This document shows positions 1-10,317 of a stretch of DNA of 64,000 bases, one piece after another. This DNA comes from Rostrohypoxylon terebratum (Eukaryota > Ascomycota > Sordariomycetes > Xylariales > Hypoxylaceae), in contig MU385868.1 in NCBI GenBank assembly GCA_022497145.1, positions 310,001 to 374,000 on the forward strand. Reading direction: 5' to 3'. The first letter of the stretch is position 1, and each line of letters begins with the position of its first letter. The position numbers were made by a program, and so were the translations under genes. The notes under the pieces are model-generated. The model had not been told where the DNA came from. It saw nothing but the letters and a program-made list of their open reading frames with translations, and did no database searches.

Positions 1-54
1 TGGGACCGTGTTCGTGTTCTGTGGATTGAGGAAATGACAGAGAATACTCCTTGA
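1..54 (+). CDS. possible 3' end of a gene entering from the left edge
   Basis: Frame 1 is open from base 1 to a TGA at 52-54 and gives a 17-residue tail rich in charged and aromatic residues (WDRVRV...TENTP). Such a short piece could easily be chance. It is noted only because a gene may continue outside the window. No function can be given. Confidence 0.2.
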   Translation, partial: WDRVRVLWIEEMTENTP

Positions 55-171
55 TGTGTTCAAGAGGTTTAGAGAATCGTACTCTACGCTTCTCAGGCAG
101 GGGATTTTCTGAAGCCATCGTGAGAACTGGCGAACTATACAAAAACCAGGATACTTTGAACATTCATATGG

Positions 172-760
172 TTACACGGCAGTTAGGCTTAATATGAGCT
201 CCAATGAAAAGCCGCGATACTTAACGAGTACTTGCTGAGTACTTTGTAATGCTTCCCGTTTGCAATCTAGGCTCCCTCGACGAGTCCTCTCCGAGTACTC
301 ATCTTTCACATGCCGAACAATTCGTTCGACTTCCTCACCCACCGTCTCTAGGTATGTGTTTCGGCTGGTACGCAGGTTTCCATCCGAGTCCCTCTTCAGC
401 ACGTCGAGCCGTGAATGTGCAGTTGTTTCCATGTAGGTAACCAGGTCAGAATTTCTCTACGGCGCTGTGACTGGGGGAATATACTCACCATCCACCATTC
501 TGGAGGGGCACAGATTCCGAGGGGCGGCCAAGCGCAGCACCTATCTCTGCCAAGACTTGATCGTTTGCTGCCTCTACTACAGCGTGGCTCACGACGCCAC
601 GTTTGGCGAGAGCAACGCCTACCGCACTGTATAGGTCGTCCCACCATGGTGATCTTTTATTAATGAATTGAGTTACGTGAGCGGTCACTTGCAGAACTCC
701 GAAAGTCCGGACGTGTACTACCACTGCCATCACTAATTTCAGGCGGTGGAAATTTGACAA
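172..760 (-). CDS. possible small hypothetical protein, two exons, junction unresolved
   Basis: Two adjacent minus-strand open frames look protein-like. The upstream one (about 760-485; first ATG near 727) contains INKRSPWWDDLYSAVG and an amphipathic Ala/Val-rich stretch. It ends at a good donor, GTGAGT, near 487. The downstream one (about 445-172) is charged and helical (LETVGEEVERIVRHVKDEY) and ends in TAA at 174-172. No acceptor I tested joins them in frame with an intron of normal length: the available AGs leave 30-35 bp or shift the frame. It could be a small lineage-specific gene, a pseudogene relic or part of a larger model. I do not recognise the family. Confidence 0.35.
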
Positions 761-2057
761 ACGGTGAATAGTAAGAGAACTAAACGTACTACGATGCTTC
801 CAGAAGAAGTTAGGTACCTAGAATCTAGATAATAGCCACTTTTACCGTGGCGTAGATTTCCGTCAACTAAAATCTTCCGTAGTAATTCTACGTGCACCTC
901 GGCGTTATCGACGACGTGACGTACGGGCCATGCCTGTACTCTTGCGGTTAGTTACGCCCATGTAGCAGTACCTAACCTAGTCCCTATCAAACGAAGGGGG
1001 TATGAACGCACCGGGCGGTCAGAATCGACACGGTATGCGCGTTTCAACGCCTTTCCCGCTTGCACGATATTTACATACTATCTGTCTTAGAGTCGCGATG
1101 GATTCGCCAAACCCTTCGCTCCTCCCATCTACACAAGAAACATCATCAGTAAGCAATGGATTCCAATTAAGACGCCCCAACACCAATGATCCCTCTGTGA
1201 CAAGAGTATAACCTACACACGATGCACGGTACAGAGATATAACTCCGCACACCATGTCGTTCCGCTTATTCTATTACCGCGCAGCTGTTACTAACGGCCT
1301 AGATGTCGCGTTTTAGCGCCGAGTACCATGAAAGGGGTTGAACAGGCTTGAATACCTCTTGAATTAGAGCTAGTTTCGAACGGTGTGATTTTTGAATATC
1401 GAAAAACTTCGGGCTGGTATCTATTCCATAGGGGCCGGTCGGTCGGAGCACCCGCGTGGCTAGAAAAAAAAGCTTGGTTCCCGTAGTTTAGAACATGATT
1501 CGACGATGAGTCTCGATATCGGTCTTGGTAATCCGGGTCGGCCCCGAATTGGTCCGGCTGGCTTACGTGTAGGAAGTGGACCGTTTGTCCGGTTCTCTAT
1601 CTCACCTCAGCAAGCGCTTTGATGAAGGAGGTTGGCGGACCGGCGGAGATCGCGTCGATCATGTAGTAATCACGGGCTCGGTGAGTTTTACCAACATTAT
1701 CATATTCATATGAGAAACACGCAAGGTCTATATCTAAACATCAATCGTAACATTGCCAGCCATGTACAGTATATCGAAGCCTAGATAGATAAGAACGGGG
1801 TATCAGTATATACACACGGGACACACACCAACACCGTGACATGTCATTGCTCTCAGCCGTTTCTTCCACTCTCCTCGTATTCTCATCTGCATATTCATCA
1901 TCTGTAGCCGCCCGTCCTATCTCATATGTACCTAGTAGGTGAACGTAATGTAGGTCTTCCGTCGCGGCTCGACGGCGAGCAGAATCAGTAGTCCAATCCC
2001 TATATTCTATATGTCCTTCCGTATATGTTCAATAAAATGTCACGTAAATACCAGAGA
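761..2057. other. intergenic, no gene seen
   Basis: About 1.3 kb with many stops in all frames and no splice-joinable coding signal. A TACCTAGTAGGT word lies at 1929-1940. The distal part is probably the 3' flank of the transcription-factor gene that ends at 2058. Confidence 0.6.
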
Positions 2058-5000
2058 TCAGATCCCTCCCATAAACCCAACCCGCCCCATCGCAAGCCCG
2101 TTATCAACCCACGTCTGCCAATTGAACCCATCATCCGCGTCCATATCAACATCCTGGTCAACCGTCCTCGGTGCAGACGTAGCCGCAGCCGCGTTGTTCG
2201 TAGAGCCGGCGCCGCTAGCCCAGCTATCGGACCAGAGCCACGGGGGCGGGTTATCCTCGAGGAAATTCTGCGCCGGGCCGAGCGCGGGCCCGCCGAAGGT
2301 GCTGCTTCCCGGCGTGCTGTAGGCGTCGGTAGGAACTTGCGGGGCTGGGCGGGAGTTGCCCGGAGGCTGGGCGCCTCCTTCCGTCATGTATAGTTGGTTA
2401 CTAGGGAAGGCTACGGAGAATAGATCTTGGGAATCGAGGTACGGTTGGGACATGAGGTGATCGACGTATTGCATCTGGGGTTGAGATTCGTCAAGGTTCG
2501 TTTGTTGCTGGAGGATGTCTTTGCTCTCGGGTGGCGAGCCGGTATTCGCGACATCCGAAAGGGTAAAGACGGGTTTCTCGGGAGTCTTGATCCCGACAAG
2601 CTTCCGCCATTGGTCCTGGGCGAGAGAACTCCTCACGGAGCTGGACAGGTGCTTGAAGTTGTCGGGTTGCATCTGTTTTTGTTCGTCGATGTCGAGCTGC
2701 TCCGCTGCTTCGGGGTCCGCCCTCAATCGCTTAACTTCATCCTCTCTGTGGCGCTTAGCTTGCGACATGAGCTTGCGCAGAGGAACCCAGACCCCCGGCT
2801 TGGCGCGCTCGGCCGCGTCGGGAGTTTGGAAGACCGCGTTAAGCACAATCCAAGCGCGTTCGAGCGACGCTGTCCAAGGTAATCGACATGTCTCTAATAA
2901 GAGATAAGCAACGGCATGCCATTGCGCATATGTTTGGAAGAGCCACCGCCACTGCTGACAGCGCGGCTCTAGATTCAAGACTTTCGTGTACTCGACCACT
3001 TCGAGAGACGCCATAAACAGGCGATGCCGCACGTCTTTGTTGAGCGCCTGCCCTGTCGAGTGGAGAAGCATGGGTTGATATATGATGAGCCTCATCTTAG
3101 CCATGATAAGTCTCGCGATCATGGCAGCTACCCAGTGCAGCACATCCACATCCTTATCTCCACACGTTTGGAGGTATTTCTTCTCTATCCGTTCGTAGCA
3201 TTCCAGAAGCATGTCATCTCGTTCTGCTTCTGTGCTTCGGCCGTGACACGGAGCCATCCCGTTAGTCGCAAAATGTATCTTCCTAGATAGGGCACATATC
3301 TCGTAGCGAATCAGGCAGAATGTCAAATCCGTAGGTCCCGTCTTCTCTTCGGGGAATTCCGTCATCTCCGGAGATATATCGGCGTCGTTGATGTTGAGCG
3401 GGAATTGCGTGTCGTAAGTTCGTTCCGCTATCGTTAGTTCCGTGCCTTGATCCTCCGCCGACCTAAGATCAAGGATACATATAGCCCACCACAATCGTCG
3501 TCTCATCTCCACGTCGAAGGGGCTTAGATCGTCGAATTTAGTTCCCTCGCGATGTATCCCTAGTGATTGAGATATCCGGATCGCGAGGCCCGTGAGCGTC
3601 CAAGCAAACCTGGTGTCATCATACCGCCGGACGAGGACGAGGAAGAGGGTGAAGGCTTGTACTACTACTAACTCTGACGTGACTAGGAAGTTAGCTTTCG
3701 CGAGCGCTTGCTCGGTGGCAAAGCGATATTTATTTATGAGCTGCCCTTTATCAGCACCGAAATTTATCTTTACCTAAATGAATCTCATAGTCAGTCCCAA
3801 GTTCCTCAGCTTATAACTGCATAGGTGAGCATCATATATCATACCTCGTCTTCTCCCATAGATGTAATCGAGGCATAATATATGGCGAACATAAGTGCCT
3901 CCATCCCCGGTGAAATATCATTCATGTTACTTCTCAATTCGCGAATCACCTTACTCATCGTGGGAACGTGTAAAATTTTCACTAGTGGGTCGACGTTCTC
4001 TTGGTACACCTGCCATATGAACGGTATCTGAGATGGCAAAGGGTGCAATTTGCGAAGGTCGACATTGGAAGAACTATAGCCGAGCACAAAGCCGTGGTGG
4101 TCTGTCTGATCCGGGTACGGGTTAAATATACCGGGACTGCTACCGTCATCCGAGCCTTCAGTATCTTCGTCGCTAAGCTGTTCCGTCTCCGTCCGTAACT
4201 GATTTATCTATTCAATATTTGTCAATGTGCCGCTCGCGCCTCATGATTCATTCATCCGAAGTTCATTCGTGTATCAAGATAATACAAAAATCACATACCT
4301 CGTCATTGATCTTCGACCAGAACGCGCTGCTCACATATCGCGTCTTTCCCTTCTCATTTAGCACTAGTCTTCCAAAAGACTTGTTTACTTCTCCGGCCGG
4401 ACTCTTCGTCCCGTCGCCGGTATGGGAGCGACTAAGCCTCGAGTGGTCAGCCGGCGGATATCCACCGGGTAGGTTCTCACTATACACAAACCCGCTCTGC
4501 CTCCTCCTCTCCCTGTCCTGGGATCCGCCATCAATGGTAGCCTCCGGCGAACCGTTACTAGGAGTATGTCTCGCAGTCTCGACCTCGATCTGGCCGCTCA
4601 GGTCCTCCACGATACTCTCTAACTTTCTTAATCGCTTCATGAGCTCGATCTCGCGCTCGCTCGTCTGCTTCGGCGGGGCGTTAGGGTCTTTCGCACGGGG
4701 CCGTCTGGGGGCTCGCCCCGGAGCCGGGAAGACGCATTGGATCTGCGCTTTGCGGCAGTTACCGCAGGGCATGAACTTATCGCATCTGACTTTGCGTCGG
4801 CGACATGTTACACAGCTGCGGGGGTTGAGCGCCGACGACGGCGTCGTGGAGGGGTCAAGGGATATCGGACCCAAGGGTGTGAAGGTGGAGGAACTGGGAT
4901 TGGAATTGGGATTGGGTGTGGGAGCGCCGGTGGTCGCGGGAGTAGCCGAGGATAAGGCACCTGGTATGGTCGCTGGGTCCTGTGGCGTCGACGCCGCAGC

Positions 5001-5102
5001 GGGCGAGCTGACAGAATTGTCGTTCGGCGACGAGCGCGAAGAGGACTCCATGCGAGGAGTCGAATTGGGGTGGACGTAGGATGCGGAAGAAGTGCTAGAC
5101 AT
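2058..5102 (-). CDS. Zn2Cys6 transcription factor with fungal-specific regulatory domain
   Basis: Predicted nuclear transcription factor of 957 residues. Exons 5102-4299, 4198-3845 and 3773-2058 join in phase through GTATGT and GTATGA donors and CAG and TAG acceptors. After a Ser/Thr/Pro-rich N-terminus lies the binuclear zinc cluster (C97, C100, C107, C113, C116, C123; CX2CX6CX5CX2CX6C), expected to bind CGG triplets. A short coiled coil at about 149-176 probably mediates dimerisation. Exons 2-3 encode the middle homology region (Fungal_trans type), with the landmarks ISQSLGIHREG and RRRLWWAICILD near residue 474. The C-terminal 200 residues are Gln/Asn/Pro-rich, as in activation domains. 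It is divergent, across 1.9 kb, from two tandem reductases that it might regulate; this is inference from position only. The target pathway is unknown. Confidence 0.9.
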
Positions 5103-6981
5103 TCTGCGGGAGATCTGCAGGCGACTCTCCGGCCTTGGAGCCGACGCGCATAGGGCTGAGAAATTTGGAGTTTTTTTTTTCTTTCCTCTTGTCTTACTAG
5201 CCGAGGAAAAAGTAAACCTTCAAATTCCGTCCTCGTCTCGATTCTTGGAAAATATGTTTAAAAAATTGAGGGTTAAGACGTGAAGTTGAAGATAAAGTAA
5301 AATCCCGCCAAAATAGAGAAATAGGAAAAAGAGAAGCTATCCGAAACCAGGTTCGAAATAATAAGGATAATAATAATAATTGCGCAGGCAGGCTAGTTGG
5401 AAAAAATCCTACGGAAGCAGGGCTGAGTTTAGGACTTGTTCGCCTTTCTATGTACTGTTCTATTATGTACAGCACACAAGACGCAAGACTTAGTCTCAAC
5501 TTTCAAGTAACAAAATCCATGGATGTATTGACTCACCCGGGAACGATGTGGACCCTGCTGTGTCGAAGACAATCTAACCTGGATCGTCCTGGAATCGTAA
5601 CCTTGGTCACCAAGGGTCATCAAGGGTCTACCTTACAAACTGCGCGTCTCGTCTAGTATCCTCTAAGACTTCTGACAGATGATCTACCTAAAAAAGACTA
5701 GCTGACAAAAACTCTTACCCGCGGCACTGGCAGACTGGATAGAAGGAACGATAACGACGAAAAACAAAGATGGGAAATCCATAGGTCATAGATCATAGGT
5801 CATAGGCCATAGGATTTGGGATAAGGCTATAAGAAACGGGAATAGCCTTTTTAACTGTGCGAGCTTCTCATGGTACAGCATCCATATTTATTAGGTTTAT
5901 TAGTGTGTGGACTGGCTGACTGGTGGACTGGCAAGTTGGCAACCGGCAAGAACAATGGCAAATGGTTAGACGCGGGGCATAAAAAAGAATCCCCCCTAAA
6001 AAAGATGGATGTCCCCTGACCTGCCCGTTACAGTAACGTCACTCACTTGTCTCTCTTTCACCGCTTTAAATCCGTAAGCTCGGACATACTACAGTGAAGG
6101 CTCGGCTTAAAACTACCACAATCGGCTTATTCTTTCGAGCTACATAGTCATAGGTACTCGAGTCTCGGGTATAATTTTGGAACTATTGAACCTAGATAAT
6201 AAGAACGCCTGAAATCTCGTGTATGGCAAAGATATCAATAATGATCTTGTAATGAGATTTAGGTCGAAATCAGTTCTTGCTATCTGAAGAATGTCTTATT
6301 CATTTTCCAAGGACACGAGTAAGTTAAACGACGACACGACAAGATGTCGAAATCACCATTCCGCGCTTACTTACAGCGTACAGCATACCTACATGTACAT
6401 ACATACATAGCTTAAGACCCACTACGTAAATATGTTCCGCGTTCGGATGGTCCGCTCCCCTCGATGCTAAGTACCGTTTCTTACCACGGATAGAGCACAC
6501 ACATGATTTAGTGATAATATTCCACACATTTTTATACGTAGATGACATAATATCAGCTCACGATAGCCGCATTCTATCCGGTTGCTACGATGATGCGGAG
6601 GAAAAGTACCGAAAATAAAAAACACCTTAATACCTCGGCAGTCGTTCCATATCCTGACGAAGACTGGTTATGCGGCGCGGATCCGAGCGACACCAGAGCA
6701 GAGCACGATTTTCCACCGTTACACCACGCAACTTGTATTGCCCCATTAGGCAAAGGGCGCAAGTAAATGGAAAAAAATAAGCAAAAGGAAAGTAAAAACA
6801 GAAATGCATTGGAAGAGAACGAGAAAGATCGGATAGCAATCCAGCTTACCTAAATGCCAGTGGCTTGGTTGGACAAAAATGAACTTGTAGTCCGGGAACG
6901 CGGAATGAACACTCGCAACCATCACAACTAATATCACGATTTCCCCCCACAACAAGCGTTGTATGAACCGCACCAGCCAAC
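5103..6981. other. divergent intergenic region between Zn2Cys6 gene and reductase gene
   Basis: 1.9 kb shared upstream region with no convincing ORF. It contains a run of degenerate CATAGGT repeats at 5780-5813 and a GACTGGC/GGCAA-rich patch near 5907-5950. It presumably carries the promoters of both neighbours. No specific operator can be defended. Confidence 0.5.
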
Positions 6982-8113
6982 ATGCAAACGACCCTACCAA
7001 AGACGATGCGCGCGGTTATGTGTACCGCGACCGGACCAGTGTCCGTGATGGAGATCCAAGAGGTACCAGTACCGACACCGCAGCCCAGCCAGGTACTGGT
7101 CAGGATCCTAGGGTTCGGCATAAACCGAGCTGGTCAGTACTATCTACTATCTATCCCCCCCGTCTTGCATCCGGCCCATCCGCGTGTGCGTCCCGCGGCG
7201 CAGATAACCCGGCGCTAACCAGGTACCAGAGATGTTCACGCGCCAGGGTCACTCGCCGGGCATCGAGTTCCCTCGGATCGTCGGGATCGAGTGCATTGGC
7301 GTAGTTGCCGGGTATCCCGCCGCGGAAACGGCCGAATCCGGGACTGCCTCTCCTAGACTTCCCATCGGCACCCGCGTGGCTACTTGTATGGGCGGGCTTG
7401 GTCGGCAGATCCCGGGCTCGTACGCCGAATACACGTGCGTGGCCCAGGCCAACGTCCGACCTATCCCGGCTACCAGTCTCCCGGTAGGGACGCTAGCCGC
7501 CCTGCCGGAGATGCTCCAGACGACTTGGGGCTCCCTAGTCAACGGCTTAGACCTGCGACCGGGCGAGAGTCTACTTGTCCGCGGAGCTACAAGTTCGATC
7601 GGGCTATGCGCTTTGCAGCTAGCCCGCAAGATCGGCGCCGTCCGCATCGGAGCAACATCTCGAAGCGCTGAACGCGAAGAGCTGTTACGCCAGAACGGTG
7701 CAACCGAGTTCTTCGTCGACAACGGCGAGGTCGCGAAAGCCGTAGCTCAGAGTGCCAACGGTAAGTTCGACAAGATCCTTGAGCTAACCGGCACGACCAC
7801 CCTCCGAGACTCCGTCAGATGCGCGGTTCCGAAGGGAACCATATGCATGACGGGAATCCAAGGCGGCGAGTGGGAGCTGGAGAAGTTCACTCCGATGGGC
7901 GACCTGCCTAATCGTGTGCGGTTGTGCGCATACGGAGGTGGTCCGGATGATTTCATGGCCCTGCCGTGGGAAGAGCTGATCCATGATATCGAGGCCGAGA
8001 AGGTGAAAATTCCGGTGAGAGAATTCAAGCTCGAAGATATCCGCAAGGTTCACAAGATACTCGAATCTGGCGGCGGTGGTGCGAAGATGGTTGTCGTGAT
8101 TAGCGATAAATGA
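6982..8113 (+). CDS. zinc-independent medium-chain reductase (quinone oxidoreductase-like)
   Basis: NAD(P)H-dependent oxidoreductase of the MDR superfamily, 344 residues. Exons 6982-7132 and 7230-8113 are separated by a 97-bp intron (GTCAGT...ACCAG). The junction gives the family signature INRAEMFTRQGHSPG followed by FPRIVGIECIGVV in the GroES-like N-terminal half. The Rossmann half carries GATSSIGLCALQLARKIGA, an NADPH-type AxxGxxG motif. No catalytic or structural zinc cysteines are visible, so the likely chemistry is reduction of quinones, enals or other alpha,beta-unsaturated carbonyls. The substrate is unknown. It lies head-to-tail with a second MDR gene 536 bp downstream and opposite a Zn2Cys6 gene. 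The next ATG in frame would lose the first beta strand, so 6982 is preferred. Confidence 0.9.
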
Positions 8114-8147
8114 GTTCAAAAGGATAAGAAAAGTGCGAATATCTCCC

Positions 8148-8167
8148 ACCTAGTAGACCTACTAGGT
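8148..8167. repeat. 9-bp perfect inverted repeat, 2-bp spacer
   Basis: ACCTAGTAG-AC-CTACTAGGT, 35 bp past the stop codon of the upstream reductase. A nearly identical copy lies 320 bp further on. It could be a regulator site, a terminator-like hairpin or a member of the dispersed CCTAGTAGG word family seen across the window. Confidence 0.7.
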
Positions 8168-8467
8168 ATGGATGAATCCAATTCGTGGAGTGTCAGGTTC
8201 AATTGATTGATGCTATTCATGATTTCACATGTTGGAAGTATACATGTACATGTACCACAGAAGGTTTCAAAAGTTCGATTGCTAATTGTATCATGACGTC
8301 ATCGAACATGTACAGTACACCTCTCTTTATCGAAGATTCAGGCTGCGTTAATATTCGGTTCTTTCTCTGAGTTTCTCCGCCAAGAATCTAGCCCTTCGGT
8401 CCAAGTTCCTAGTTCGTATAGGCCGGACGGTAGCTTCCCAGCTTCTTAAGCTCCAGAAGTCGATACT

Positions 8468-8486
8468 ACCTAGTAGACTACTAGGT
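8468..8486. repeat. 9-bp perfect inverted repeat, 1-bp spacer
   Basis: ACCTAGTAG-A-CTACTAGGT, followed directly by AGGTACC. It is the second copy of the 8148-8167 palindrome and lies in the promoter region of the 8650 reductase gene. Confidence 0.7.
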
Positions 8487-8649
8487 AGGTACCGAGCAAG
8501 CAAACAGGTAGGCATTCAACGTGACGCAAGCTCAAGCTCAAGTCGAAACTCAATTGATTTAATCCATCCAAGGTGAAAATATCGTACAAATCTTCCCAAT
8601 ACATCTAATTTCAACACACACAAAGACCCAAGATTGGATAGTAATCAAC

Positions 8650-9675
8650 ATGTCGGAAACCCCCAAAACAATGAAAGCCTGGCTATACACAGCCGCGACG
8701 GGCGGCGTCGAGAAGAACCTCAAACTCACCTCTGACGCATCGCCTCCGTTCCCGGGCGCGCCGCCCAAAGACGCCGTCCTCGTCAAGGTCGCCTACAGCT
8801 CGCTCAACCCCGTGGACTACAAGCTGCCGGCGCTGGGTCTGCTAGGCCGTCTCCTCGTCTCCCTGCCCGCCTCGCCGGGCCTCGATTTCGCCGGCGTCGT
8901 GGCGGCCGTCGGCTCCGCGGTCGCCAGCTTCAAGGTCGGCGACGAGGTGTTCGGGCGTGTTGACCCGAACCGCTTCGGCACGCTGGGCGAGTACGTGTCC
9001 GCGAAGCCAGAAGGCCTAGCCCACGTGCCCGCGGGCGTGACCCTGGAAGCCGCCAGCACGGTCGGCACGGCGGGGCTCACGGCGTACCAGTGCGTGGCCC
9101 CGAACGTCGTCGCGGGCGACAAGGTCTTCATCAACGGCGGCAGCGGCGGCACCGGCGTATTCGGGATCCAGTTTGCGAAAGCGCTCGGCTGCCACGTGAC
9201 AACGACCTGTTCGGGGAAGAACGAGGCGCTCGTCCGCTCGCTCGGCGCCGACGACGTGATCGACTACACCAAGGAGAACGTGAGCGAGGCGCTGAAAGCG
9301 AAGGGCCAGGTCTTCAAGCTCGCCGTCGACAACGTCGGCAGCACGCCTCCGGACCTATACAAGGCGGCCGACCACTACCTTCTCCCCGAGGGCAAGTTCA
9401 TCCAGGTCACCGTCGACATGTCGTTTGGCGGCTTCCTGAACGTGGCGTCGAGGCAGCTGTTGCCTTCTGTCTTAGGAGGAGGCAAGAGGAAGTTGGAAAT
9501 TTTCGTCACGAGGAACAGTCACGAGGACCTTGAGCAGATCGGGACGTGGCTCAAGGAGGGCAAAGTCAAGGCGGTGATCGACGAATCGTACGCGTACGAG
9601 GATGCGCCCAAGGCATTTGAGAAGTTGAGGACGGGTCGTGTAAAGGGAAAGCTCGTCATTCGCGGACCTGCTTGA
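8650..9675 (+). CDS. medium-chain reductase/zinc-binding-type dehydrogenase (RTN4IP1/Yim1-like)
   Basis: Single-exon gene for 341 residues, a usual length for this MDR branch. The N-terminal GroES-like fold contains SSLNPVDYKLP and SPGLDFAGVVAAVG. The NADPH-binding loop is GGSGGTGVFGIQFAKALGC, followed by LGADDVIDYTKEN, typical of quinone-oxidoreductase/Yim1-type proteins. Zinc ligands are absent. The expected role is NADPH-dependent reduction of a quinone or unsaturated carbonyl; substrate and location are unknown. Codon third positions are much more GC-rich than in the first reductase, so it is not a recent duplicate of that gene despite the tandem arrangement. Confidence 0.9.
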   Translation: MSETPKTMKAWLYTAATGGVEKNLKLTSDASPPFPGAPPKDAVLVKVAYSSLNPVDYKLPALGLLGRLLVSLPASPGLDFAGVVAAVGSAVASFKVGDEVFGRVDPNRFGTLGEYVSAKPEGLAHVPAGVTLEAASTVGTAGLTAYQCVAPNVVAGDKVFINGGSGGTGVFGIQFAKALGCHVTTTCSGKNEALVRSLGADDVIDYTKENVSEALKAKGQVFKLAVDNVGSTPPDLYKAADHYLLPEGKFIQVTVDMSFGGFLNVASRQLLPSVLGGGKRKLEIFVTRNSHEDLEQIGTWLKEGKVKAVIDESYAYEDAPKAFEKLRTGRVKGKLVIRGPA

Positions 9676-10317
9676 GATTTGAAGACCCTGACACAGAAAC
9701 CCGGGTAATCTTGAATTTTGAATTTTGAATTTTGATAGTGATATAATATACCGAAATCGTCTGAATGGGAGAAGAAAATTATGATAGCAGACACCAACTT
9801 CTGATATAATAATAATCGTAAAATAAAACGAAATCGAGAATTGCTTATCAATGTTTTATTATGTGTACTAACTACTAAGCAACAGTTAGCCCTGAGATAT
9901 TCTACCGATACTCCTTACCCTATCGAGAACCCTCGACGGCCAAGTATCGTCGGTGAATATATATAGAAACTCCATATTTTTCGGGAATCTATAATAAACA
10001 AGCGCTCTTCCACTCCATGAAGATTTTCTACGCCCGCAATTGCTTGCAATGCTTGTACTACTCATCACGCTCCCGTTTGTCTCGGTCTTCCGTAGAAGAA
10101 CGAACCAAACCATCGTGCGACGTGCCGAATCCCCAACCAACTTCTTTCAATACCCCTCATGAAAGTACCTGTCCAGTAGTCTGTAGCGTTCGCTCGGAAC
10201 AAACCCATCGAACGCCTATCACAATGTATCATTATTTTCTCAAACAGAACACGTCGTCTTTATATGCCAAGATTCCTCCAATCATGAGGGAGGAAACTAA
10301 ATAGATGGACGAAGCAT
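9676..10317. other. convergent intergenic region
   Basis: 642 bp between the 3' ends of the second reductase and HMG-CoA reductase. It is AT-rich, with a TTGAATTTTGAATTTTGAATTTTGA short tandem (4 copies of about 8 bp) at 9711-9735. It probably holds both 3' UTRs. No gene seen. Confidence 0.55.

Larger units (their letters stand above)
8114..8649. other. intergenic spacer with two near-identical palindromes
   Basis: 536 bp between the two reductase genes. It contains 9-bp inverted repeats ACCTAGTAG/CTACTAGGT at 8148-8167 and 8468-8486. The second lies about 165 bp upstream of the next ATG. No ORF of interest. Confidence 0.6.

Noticed and set aside
4219..5079. 286-codon plus-strand frame over the first exon of the Zn2Cys6 gene
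   Set aside because: Antisense shadow of the exon that encodes the zinc cluster; the minus-strand frame carries the recognisable domain.
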